DNA of 7,473 nucleotides, taken from positions 1 to 7,473 of the forward strand of contig JAFQPF010000030.1 in assembly GCA_017411885.1 (NCBI GenBank). Reading direction: 5' to 3'. How positions within the stretch are numbered: the stretch's first letter is position 1; each line of letters starts with the position of its first letter. The position numbers and the translations under genes are program-made. A model generated the notes under the pieces. The model ran no database searches. It saw only the letters and a program-made list of their open reading frames with translations, and was not told where the DNA came from. The stretch comes from Clostridia bacterium (GTDB lineage: Bacteria; Bacillota_A; Clostridia; Oscillospirales; CAG-272). Below are positions 1 to 5,980 of this stretch, piece after piece.

Positions 1-1253
1 CCGGAGATATAGCCGATATAAAGATAATAAAAACCGCGAAAAGCTATGCGGTCGGAATGATACACGAGCTTATAAAGCCATCTGTCCACAGATGCGAAAA
101 CACCTGCCCCGTATACAAAAAATGCGGCGGATGCGTGAGCCGTCACATCTCCTATGACTACGAGCTTGAGCTTAAGCGCGGCTACGTTGCCGGCGCGATA
201 AAGCGTGCAGGGCTTGAGGGCATCTCTATTCATCCGACGGTGAGCGCGGGTAAAGAGGTCGGCTACAGAAACAAGGCACAATACCCTGTCGGCATTGACA
301 AAAAGACCGGCAAGGTCAAGATAGGCTTTTACGCGGGCAGAACGCACGAGATCGCGGATATCGACTCCTGCGCTCTTGCGCCCGAGGTGTTCGATAAAGC
401 GGTTTCTGCCGTGCGTGAGTTTATAGAAAAATATAACGTCAGCGTATACGACGAGCAGACCGGTCGCGGATGCGTGCGCCATCTTTATCTGCGTCTGGGC
501 GAGATCAGCGGCGACGTTATGCTCTGCCTTGTTATAAATGAAGACAGGCTTGCAAATGAGGACAAGCTCTGCGAATTCATCAGAAGCAAATGTCCGTTTG
601 TAACAGGCATTCTTCTCAATATCAATAAGAAAAACACTAACGTGATACTCTCGGATAACTACCGTCTGCTTTGGGGACACGATTACATTACAGACACGCT
701 TTGCAACCGTGAGTTTCGCATTTCAAAGAGCGCGTTTTATCAGGTAAACCGATCTGCCGCCGAGCTTTTGTATAACAAGGCTCGTGAGCTTGCAGCACTC
801 GAAAAGGGCGATATCCTCGTTGACCTTTATTCGGGAGTCGGCACGGTCGGAATGAGCATTGCGGATAAGGATACACGCCTTTACGGCGTTGAGATCGTAC
901 CTGAGGCGATAGAAAATGCAAAGACGAATGCAAAAATCAACGGCTTTGAGTCAGCAAGCTTTCTTGCCGCAGACGCCGCAGTTTTCGACAGCTTTATAAA
1001 GGATCGCGACGACGGCAGGCTTATAGTTGTCGTTGACCCGCCGCGCAAGGGACTTGATGCAGGCGTGGTGCGTGATATCGCGAAAAACGATCCTGCGCGC
1101 GTGGTATATATTTCCTGCAATCCCGACACGCTCGCGCGCGATATAGCCGAGTTCCGCAAATACGGCTATGACACAAGCGACGTGTATACGTATGATCTTT
1201 TCCCGCGTACGGGGCATGTGGAAAGTGTTGTGCTGTTATGTCGGGAGGCGTAG
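1..1253 (+). CDS. rlmD: 23S rRNA (uracil-C5)-methyltransferase, RlmD/RumA family (5' partial)
   Basis: This enzyme transfers a methyl group from SAM to C5 of a uracil in 23S rRNA (U1939 in E. coli RlmD; some Gram-positive homologues also act on U747, so exact specificity is uncertain). The frame is open from the window edge through the ATG at 57. The upstream codons read GDIADIKIIKTAKSYAVG, the typical end of an N-terminal TRAM RNA-binding domain, so the ATG at 57 is internal and the real start lies outside. Counting from that ATG, C17, C23, C26 and C105 match the four [4Fe-4S] ligands of RumA. FYQVN precedes the SAM-binding motif DLYSGVGTVG (256-265). VVDPPRKGLD follows, then the SCNP motif with nucleophile C354, and HVES near the C-terminus with the general base E389. 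All catalytic residues are present, so the enzyme should be active. The tail of the gene contains the ribosome binding site of the next gene. Confidence 0.93.
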   Translation, partial: GDIADIKIIKTAKSYAVGMIHELIKPSVHRCENTCPVYKKCGGCVSRHISYDYELELKRGYVAGAIKRAGLEGISIHPTVSAGKEVGYRNKAQYPVGIDKKTGKVKIGFYAGRTHEIADIDSCALAPEVFDKAVSAVREFIEKYNVSVYDEQTGRGCVRHLYLRLGEISGDVMLCLVINEDRLANEDKLCEFIRSKCPFVTGILLNINKKNTNVILSDNYRLLWGHDYITDTLCNREFRISKSAFYQVNRSAAELLYNKARELAALEKGDILVDLYSGVGTVGMSIADKDTRLYGVEIVPEAIENAKTNAKINGFESASFLAADAAVFDSFIKDRDDGRLIVVVDPPRKGLDAGVVRDIAKNDPARVVYISCNPDTLARDIAEFRKYGYDTSDVYTYDLFPRTGHVESVVLLCREA

Positions 1254-1256
1254 ATT

Positions 1257-1646
1257 ATGAAAAAGATTACTTATCTTTATATGGATGGAAGGATTTCAAA
1301 AGAATACCCTTTAAACAAGAGTTCAATTATGGAATGTCATGGTATGAAAATCAAATGTATATTGATTGATGGAAGTGAGCATATAGGTTTTGCAAACCCA
1401 TATTATTCCTTTGAAAAAGGAGCTATAACTCTTGATCCACAAGAACTTGATTATATAACTTTAGAAACCTTCGCGAATTTAGATGAAGAAACCCATACTT
1501 TTGTTGGAGATAAAGAACACCAATTTGATATCAATCGCGAAGTAATCCCAATTTCTTTAATTTCTCATATTGATGCTATACTTTTTAGTGCTTTAAGATG
1601 GGGTAATCCCCCTACAAACAAATTTAATTTGAAAATCAATCCATAA
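1257..1646 (+). CDS. AT-rich small protein of unknown function (129 aa)
   Basis: I do not recognise this protein. It starts three bases after the rlmD stop, with GGGAGG at 1243-1248 inside the end of rlmD placed 8 bases before the ATG, so it is probably translated with rlmD. The 129 residues have no signal peptide or membrane segment. The N-terminal half alternates short hydrophobic and charged stretches (KIKCILIDGSEHIGFANP), which suggests a small beta-rich fold. The C-terminal part is more hydrophobic (IPISLISHIDAILFSALRWG) and ends TNKFNLKINP. Composition is very different from its neighbours: a hand count gives 113 G+C in 360 bases (31%) over 1261-1620, against roughly half in rlmD and the esterase. 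AT-ending codons dominate. This suggests more recent acquisition, though a good ribosome binding site and an intact frame argue that it is a real gene. Confidence 0.75.
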   Translation: MKKITYLYMDGRISKEYPLNKSSIMECHGMKIKCILIDGSEHIGFANPYYSFEKGAITLDPQELDYITLETFANLDEETHTFVGDKEHQFDINREVIPISLISHIDAILFSALRWGNPPTNKFNLKINP

Positions 1647-1717
1647 TGTAGCACACTCCCCCTTGAATCCGTTTGCGTACTTAACAGCGACGAAAATCTA
1701 TAACAAGGAGAAAATAA

Positions 1718-2449
1718 ATGCAGAAAGACGGAATTAACCTTACCGACACTACCGTCAGATCGTTTCTGATGATCGGTCAGTCGAATATGGCAGGCAGAGG
1801 CGAATTTACCGACGTCGAGCCGATTGTCAATCCCTTGTGCTATATGCTTCGCAACGGCAGATGGCAGAAGATGAGCGAGCCGATAAACCCCGATCGCGCG
1901 ATATTTGACTACAAATTCCACAGCGGCGTTTCGCTCGGCACAAGCTTTGCAGACGAAGCGGCAAAATTCTTTGATGCAAAGGTCGGTATGATCCCCTGCG
2001 CCGACGGCGGCACAAAGATCGACCAATGGATGCCCGGCGAGCTTTTATACGACCATATGCTTATGATGACACGCCTTGCTATGCGCACATCAATTCTTTC
2101 CGGCATAATCTGGCATCAGGGTGAAAGTGATGCTATGGCAGACGATACCGTAGTCGCTCACAAGGACAAATTCATCAAGATGATAACCTCCTTAAGACGC
2201 GATCTCGGCAACGAAAGCCTCCCTGTAATCGTGGGCGAAATATCCAATGACACGGGAGAGGATTGGAACATCGGCAAACGATCGCTAATACTTAATAAGC
2301 AATACCACGAAATTGCAGAAGAAATACCTGCCTGCGCGGTCGTATCGGCAGAGGGACTCACTCTCAAGCCCGACGGGGTACACTTTGACGCCCCTTCCCT
2401 GCGCGTTTTTGGCAGACGCTATTTTGAAGCTTACAAGCAGTTTATATAA
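1718..2449 (+). CDS. SGNH-type sialate O-acetylesterase-like carbohydrate esterase
   Basis: Predicted to remove acetyl esters from a sugar substrate, as in the sialate O-acetylesterase/SASA (CE6-like) group of SGNH hydrolases; the actual substrate cannot be told from sequence. The 243 residues form essentially one catalytic domain. Block I is GQSNMAGRG with nucleophile S22; the oxyanion-hole glycine block is GGTKIDQW (97-104); block III is WHQGESD (132-138); and block V is DGVH, supplying D219 and H222. There is no signal peptide or membrane segment, so it should act in the cytoplasm, on imported or intracellular acetylated compounds. The start is well supported: AAGGAG at 1705-1710 lies 7 bases before the ATG. 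The 71 bases between it and the preceding gene show no clear terminator or promoter, and the next gene begins 21 bases after its stop, so it likely belongs to the same transcript. Family assignment is firm; the specific activity is inferred. Confidence 0.9.
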   Translation: MQKDGINLTDTTVRSFLMIGQSNMAGRGEFTDVEPIVNPLCYMLRNGRWQKMSEPINPDRAIFDYKFHSGVSLGTSFADEAAKFFDAKVGMIPCADGGTKIDQWMPGELLYDHMLMMTRLAMRTSILSGIIWHQGESDAMADDTVVAHKDKFIKMITSLRRDLGNESLPVIVGEISNDTGEDWNIGKRSLILNKQYHEIAEEIPACAVVSAEGLTLKPDGVHFDAPSLRVFGRRYFEAYKQFI

Positions 2450-2460
2450 CGAGTGCATAC

Positions 2461-2466
2461 GGAGGA
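2461..2466 (+). promoter_or_regulatory. Ribosome binding site fixing the CPBP protease start
   Basis: GGAGGA lies 4 to 5 bases before the ATG at 2471. An in-frame GTG at 2453 would lie upstream of this site and has no Shine-Dalgarno sequence of its own, since the bases before it are the end of the esterase gene. The ATG at 2471 is therefore the better start. Confidence 0.8.
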
Positions 2467-2470
2467 AAAG

Positions 2471-3436
2471 ATGGACAACAACTGCATTATACAAGAACAA
2501 ATCACACAGGAAATTGACAAAAAAACCGTTAAAAAGACCTTTTCAAGAATCGGCTGGTCGCTTTGCACAATGTTTTTACTTTCCTTTTTTATACCCGCTA
2601 TTTTAGCTTTTGTTTTGACACTTTTTACCGAAGTTGACCTGTTAGCATCCGGGGAAATGACAATTTTGATCTCCTTTGTTCCAATGTATCTGATAGCCGT
2701 GCCCGCATGCCTTTTAATGCTAAAAAAGCTTCCGGCAGAGGCGCCCGAGCCAAAGCCACTTGGTGCTAAAAGCTTTTTCATTCTTTTACTCATCTTTTTT
2801 GCAGTAACCTATACGGGCAACGTTATCGGCACTCTTTTATCCGCGCTTCTGTCAAACGGTAATGCCGAAAACGTCGTTATGGACACGATCGTCGGCGGCG
2901 GTGTACTGGCACATATTTTTGCTACCATTGTAGCTCCGATCGCGGAGGAATACATATTCAGAAAGCAGATAATTGACCGAACGAGAAAATACGGCGAAAC
3001 CACCGCGGCATTCTTCTCTGCAATCACATTCGGTCTGTTCCACGCAAATCTGTTCCAATTCTTCTACGCCTTTGCCGTGGGATGGCTGCTTGCATATATC
3101 TATATTCGTACAGGCCGCCTGCGCTACGTTATCTCCGTACACGTTTTAATAAACTTTTTCGGCTCTGTCGTATCTTCAATTTTACTTGAGAATATGGAAA
3201 TAAGCACAGAAGCATTAACTGCCGGCACGGTTATGACCCTTGTTTATTCGCTGTTCGTAATAACCGTATGGATTTCGGGCATCGTGCTTGCGGCGGCATC
3301 GGTAAACAAGCTTGTGTGGAAAAAATCAGAATATGAGCTTGCGCGCGGCGAACGTGTGAAATACCCTTACTTTAATTCGGGTATGATCGCATTCACAGTT
3401 TTATGTCTTGTAATGATCGCTTTCTACTTGATCTAA
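2471..3436 (+). CDS. CPBP family intramembrane glutamic/metallo-type endopeptidase (CAAX/Abi)
   Basis: A 321-residue polytopic membrane protein of the CPBP (CAAX protease and bacteriocin-processing, formerly Abi) family, related to eukaryotic Rce1. Family members cleave peptide bonds within or near the membrane; in bacteria some take part in bacteriocin maturation or self-immunity, but most are uncharacterised. After a hydrophilic N-terminus of about 30 residues there are several hydrophobic segments, roughly at 32-55, 65-84, 101-122, 145-157, 180-190, 196-214, 220-240, 254-282 and 303-321. All family motifs are present: EEYIFR (E159, E160, R164), FGLFH (H191) and HVLIN (H224, N228). The segment between the third helix and the active site is rich in Gly and Ala. 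It is the last gene of the + strand run, 21 bases after the esterase, with a terminator 4 bases after its stop. No bacteriocin precursor or transporter is visible nearby, so its substrate is unknown. Confidence 0.92.
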   Translation: MDNNCIIQEQITQEIDKKTVKKTFSRIGWSLCTMFLLSFFIPAILAFVLTLFTEVDLLASGEMTILISFVPMYLIAVPACLLMLKKLPAEAPEPKPLGAKSFFILLLIFFAVTYTGNVIGTLLSALLSNGNAENVVMDTIVGGGVLAHIFATIVAPIAEEYIFRKQIIDRTRKYGETTAAFFSAITFGLFHANLFQFFYAFAVGWLLAYIYIRTGRLRYVISVHVLINFFGSVVSSILLENMEISTEALTAGTVMTLVYSLFVITVWISGIVLAAASVNKLVWKKSEYELARGERVKYPYFNSGMIAFTVLCLVMIAFYLI

Positions 3437-3440
3437 GCAA

Positions 3441-3472
3441 AAAAAATCCTTCCCGCACGGGAAGGATTTTTT
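3441..3472. terminator. Bidirectional Rho-independent terminator
   Basis: A perfect 14-base inverted repeat (3441-3454 with 3459-3472) encloses the 4-base loop GCAC. The core AATCCTTCCC/GGGAAGGATT is GC-rich near the loop. The + strand reads into a T-run at 3467-3472, and the - strand reads into the complement of the A-run at 3439-3446. It starts 4 bases after the CPBP stop and ends 2 bases before the stop codon of the convergent oxidoreductase, so it should end transcripts from both sides. Confidence 0.92.
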
Positions 3473-3474
3473 GT

Positions 3475-4641
3475 TTACTTACTGTACGATCCCGAGAAAT
3501 CGTCGTTAAGCTTACGCAGTGCGTTTTTCTTGAAGGTCGAGCTTTCTATTCTTTCATTGAGCTTGGAGAGGTACTCGTCCTCGTCGATCGGAAGGTCCAC
3601 CCAATTATCATTCCAGGTGGAAAGATACATAGCGTTGGATATTGAAAGGCTGTTTATTCCCTCATATCCGGGAGCGATAAGCGCAGCTCCGTTAACAGCG
3701 GCATCTACCCAGTTGCTTATCATCATTGCCTGACCCTCGTTAACATCGCTCTTTTCACATTCGATCTCGGTTTCGGTATAAGGTATCGTGCCGAAAAGAT
3801 CGTTACATTCCTTATTGAACTCTGCGTCGTTCATACTTGTTTTATAAAGCTTTATCTTATCGTTTTCATAAACAAGCTTGCCGCAGTCACCGACTATCTC
3901 AAGGCGATTGGTACCGGGGCATTCACTTACCGAGGTAGTATAGATACCGACAGCGCCGTTTTGATACTCAAAATATGCAGTCGCCTCATCTTCAACCTCA
4001 ATATTTCGATTCTTTCCAAAGTAACAGAATGCACGCACGCGCTTTGGCATACCACAGAACCACTGGAACAGATCAAGCTGGTGGGGATTCTGATTAAGAA
4101 GCGTTCCGCCGCCCTCACCCGACCAGGTAGCGCGCCATGTACCCGAATCAAAATAGCCCTGAGTCCTGTACCAGGTCGTGATTATCCAGGTAACGCGCTT
4201 AAGCTCTCCCACCATCTTTTCTTCCATCAGCTCTCTGATCTTTCTGTAGGTGTTATTGGTTCTGAGAACGAAGTTTACCTGGAATACCTTGCCGCTTTTT
4301 TCTGCCGCCTCGTTCATTTCACGGACGTTTTTCGTATAAACGCCGGCAGGCTTTTCGCAGAACACGTGAAGCCCTGCCTTGAAGGCTTCGATTGCGATCA
4401 CGGGATGATCGTAGTGAGGAGTTGCGATAACGACACCGTCAACACAGCCCGAGCTTATAAGCTCGCTTGAATTTTCAAAATATTTAACGTCAGCATCAAG
4501 CTGATCCTTAAATTTGTACAAATGCTCAGGATCAATATCGCAAAGAGCTGTTATTTTCGCGCCCTTTATCTTGCCGTCTATAAAATTCTTAAGGTGTGTG
4601 CCGCCCATATTTCCGACACCGATTATACCTACTCTGAACAT
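3475..4641 (-). CDS. Gfo/Idh/MocA family NAD(P)-dependent oxidoreductase (388 aa)
   Basis: A cytoplasmic dehydrogenase of the glucose-fructose oxidoreductase / inositol dehydrogenase / MocA family, whose members oxidise or reduce sugars, inositols and their derivatives with NAD(P). The N-terminal Rossmann fold shows GVGNMG at residues 8-13 and an acidic residue after the second strand (CDID, 34-37). The family lysine sits in CEKPAG (EKP at 96-98). The C-terminal alpha/beta domain carries GEGGGTLLNQNPHQLDL (175-191), with H187 and D190 in the usual substrate-site position. Length is normal for the family. The start is supported by AAGGAG at 4647-4652 (complement strand), 5 bases before the ATG. 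It follows the second oxidoreductase gene by 18 bases and ends at the shared terminator, so the two form an operon. The substrate cannot be deduced. Confidence 0.92.
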   Translation of the reverse strand: MFRVGIIGVGNMGGTHLKNFIDGKIKGAKITALCDIDPEHLYKFKDQLDADVKYFENSSELISSGCVDGVVIATPHYDHPVIAIEAFKAGLHVFCEKPAGVYTKNVREMNEAAEKSGKVFQVNFVLRTNNTYRKIRELMEEKMVGELKRVTWIITTWYRTQGYFDSGTWRATWSGEGGGTLLNQNPHQLDLFQWFCGMPKRVRAFCYFGKNRNIEVEDEATAYFEYQNGAVGIYTTSVSECPGTNRLEIVGDCGKLVYENDKIKLYKTSMNDAEFNKECNDLFGTIPYTETEIECEKSDVNEGQAMMISNWVDAAVNGAALIAPGYEGINSLSISNAMYLSTWNDNWVDLPIDEDEYLSKLNERIESSTFKKNALRKLNDDFSGSYSK

Positions 4642-4659
4642 AAATGCTCCTTTTCCTTA

Positions 4660-5631
4660 TCACTTTACTTCGTCCGCAAATTTTTGTATAGTAAGAGTTT
4701 GCCTTTGGGATTTTATAACGTCAAACGTATTCAATTTTGTACGCTTGCCGGCTACCTCGTCGATAAACGCATCTAATAGTCCGATCTCGGTCTTGTCGCA
4801 ATCTATCGTGATCTCAAGCGTTTTATAAACCTTTATCACAGGCTCTGCATAATTAAATGAAAGCATACCCTCGCTTCCCCAAAGCTTGAAATCCCAATAG
4901 GTCGGCATAATTCCGGTAAACTTAGGCGCCGCGTAAGAAACGTCGGCGATAAGCGATATATCATCAAGTCGCGCCATAAACTGACCGCAGTCCTTGAAAT
5001 CGGGAGCCTTGTCCGCAAAGGCGTTCCAGGTTCTTGCGAAATCGACTCTTGTAAGATCCTTGCCTGTTATGTATCTCATAAGATCAACGCCGTGGATCGC
5101 TATATCGTTTAGCGTGCCGCCGTGCTTTCCCTCTTCAAAATACCAGCACGGACGGTTTTCAAAGTCAAGGCAATGCTGTGCTGTGAATGATATAATGTTG
5201 AGCTTACCTATTGCTTTCTCGCTTATCATTCTCTTGACCTGTTCGACCTGCGGCATATAGCGAAGATCGAGCAAACAGCTTACCACAAGCGCGTTTTCAC
5301 GCGCAAGTCTTTCGATCTCGTCAAGCTCATCAAGCGAGGTACACAAGGGCTTATCGCATATAACGTGCTTGCCTGCCTTAAGCGCCTGAATTATCATTTC
5401 TCCGCGCTTTGAATAGTATTCTCCGATGGCAACTGCGTCTACCGACTTATCCTTTAGAATATCCTCATACGTGTCATAATTGAATCTGACACCATGCGCC
5501 CGGCTTACGCTTTCACGAACCGTACTTTCATTTTCAAAGCATCCGGTAATATTAACACGCTTGTTGCTCAGCGCATTGTTATAAAACGCAATAATGTGCG
5601 AATGTCTGAATCCTGCAAAGGCTAAATTCAT
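4660..5631 (-). CDS. Gfo/Idh/MocA family oxidoreductase, second paralogue (323 aa)
   Basis: A second, divergent member of the Gfo/Idh/MocA dehydrogenase family and the first gene of the - strand operon. The N-terminus reads MNLAFAGFRHSHI; the glycine-rich NAD loop is reduced to a single G7 followed by FRHSH, a variant seen in a subgroup of this family. The catalytic-lysine motif is CDKPLC (DKP at 93-95) with Asp replacing the usual Glu. The second domain has GGTLNDIAIHGVDL, placing D176 and H180 at the conserved DxxxH positions of the active site. I chose the ATG at 5631 over the one at 5637 because GGAG (5639-5642, complement) is 7 bases before the former but only 1 base before the latter. 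Both oxidoreductases could work on the same sugar derivative in sequence, but they could also have different substrates. Reaction and substrate are not shown by the sequence. Confidence 0.9.
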   Translation of the reverse strand: MNLAFAGFRHSHIIAFYNNALSNKRVNITGCFENESTVRESVSRAHGVRFNYDTYEDILKDKSVDAVAIGEYYSKRGEMIIQALKAGKHVICDKPLCTSLDELDEIERLARENALVVSCLLDLRYMPQVEQVKRMISEKAIGKLNIISFTAQHCLDFENRPCWYFEEGKHGGTLNDIAIHGVDLMRYITGKDLTRVDFARTWNAFADKAPDFKDCGQFMARLDDISLIADVSYAAPKFTGIMPTYWDFKLWGSEGMLSFNYAEPVIKVYKTLEITIDCDKTEIGLLDAFIDEVAGKRTKLNTFDVIKSQRQTLTIQKFADEVK

Positions 5632-5638
5632 AATCATT

Positions 5639-5642
5639 CTCC
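5639..5642 (-). promoter_or_regulatory. Ribosome binding site selecting the start at 5631
   Basis: On the - strand the sequence reads GGAGAATGATTATG. GGAG is 7 bases before the second ATG (5631), a normal distance, and only 1 base before the first ATG (5637), so the shorter protein is preferred. Confidence 0.65.
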
Positions 5643-5662
5643 AATCTTTTCCTTATAACATT

Positions 5663-5691
5663 ATTATATTACATACAAAGGGCTTTGTAAA
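5663..5691 (-). promoter_or_regulatory. Probable sigma-A promoter of the oxidoreductase operon
   Basis: On the - strand TTTACA (5686-5691) and TATAAT (5663-5668) are separated by exactly 17 bases, a near-consensus housekeeping promoter (5/6 and 6/6 matches). The expected transcription start near 5656 gives a leader of about 25 bases that includes the ribosome binding site. The spacer and part of the -35 box overlap a palindrome at 5674-5689. Confidence 0.72.
5674..5689. promoter_or_regulatory. Candidate operator palindrome in the oxidoreductase promoter
   Basis: TACAAAG-GG-CTTTGTA is a perfect 7-base inverted repeat with a 2-base centre. It occupies most of the 17-base spacer and enters the -35 box of the promoter at 5663-5691. 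A dimeric repressor bound here would block RNA polymerase. The regulator is not encoded in the window and its family is unknown. The arms are too short and the position too far upstream of the start for a terminator. Confidence 0.45.
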
Positions 5692-5837
5692 TTGTAAAAA
5701 TTACCTATTCTATTGCAAAAAATCCACTCGACCTTACAGTTTTGCATCTTGTATATATCAAGTCGGCATAAATTTGTGTGTTTTGCACAAAAAATATAAT
5801 ATTTTTTATGATAATTGCGCTTTTTAGCCAATACATA

Positions 5838-5866
5838 TTGCATTTTCAAAAAATACGATGTATAAT
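5838..5866 (+). promoter_or_regulatory. Candidate distal promoter of the EF-G-like gene
   Basis: A perfect -10 box TATAAT at 5861-5866 lies 17 bases after a weak -35 box TTGCAT (5838-5843, 3/6 matches). Transcription from here would give a leader of about 105 bases. The strong -10 and correct spacing support it; the poor -35 and the general AT-richness weaken it. Confidence 0.5.
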
Positions 5867-5889
5867 ATATATGTAATGCAAATACTTTT

Positions 5890-5919
5890 CCGACATTTTT
5901 TGTGTATTTTCACTATACT
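5890..5919 (+). promoter_or_regulatory. Candidate proximal promoter of the EF-G-like gene
   Basis: CCGACA (5890-5895, 4/6 matches to TTGACA) and TATACT (5914-5919, 5/6 matches) are 18 bases apart. A start near 5926 would leave a leader of about 55 bases. It may act together with, or instead of, the distal candidate. Confidence 0.4.
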
Positions 5920-5980
5920 CATAAACGTATGCGAATTCATTTGCTCACAAATCACTTTTATATAAAGGAGCACCACGCCC

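Larger units (their letters stand above)
5643..5980. other. AT-rich divergent intergenic region
   Basis: This gene-free stretch of about 340 bases separates the oxidoreductase operon (leftward) from the EF-G-like gene (rightward). It holds the leftward promoter and palindrome near 5663-5691, a perfect AT-only inverted repeat at 5789-5807, a TTGCATT/AATGCAA inverted repeat (5838-5844 and 5875-5881), and two candidate rightward promoters. Small open frames in it on either strand lack ribosome binding sites and recognisable composition, and I do not call them genes. I see no riboswitch, tRNA or terminator. Confidence 0.7.

Noticed and set aside
881..1217. Two overlapping frames on the - strand within rlmD
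   Set aside because: Both are antisense to the SAM-binding and catalytic motifs of the methyltransferase, and low-complexity Ser/Ala composition marks them as shadows.
1647..1717. Possible promoter or terminator between the orphan gene and the esterase
   Set aside because: TTGCGT and TATAAC are present but 20 bases apart, and no hairpin with a T-run is visible; the support is too weak to call either.
1565..2026. 153-codon frame on the - strand across the orphan gene and the esterase
   Set aside because: It runs opposite the catalytic blocks of the esterase, spans two + strand genes, and shows no family motif or translation signal.
2313..2606. 97-codon + strand frame across the esterase/protease junction
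   Set aside because: It overlaps both well-supported genes in another frame and has no ribosome binding site or domain.
3961..4470. 169-codon frame on the + strand inside the first oxidoreductase
   Set aside because: It is antisense to conserved Gfo/Idh/MocA sequence, including the EKP motif, and has no supporting start signal.
5664..5849. 61-codon - strand frame in the divergent intergenic region
   Set aside because: It is composed of AT-rich codons (many Lys, Tyr, Asn, Cys), has no ribosome binding site, and covers the promoter of the oxidoreductase operon.
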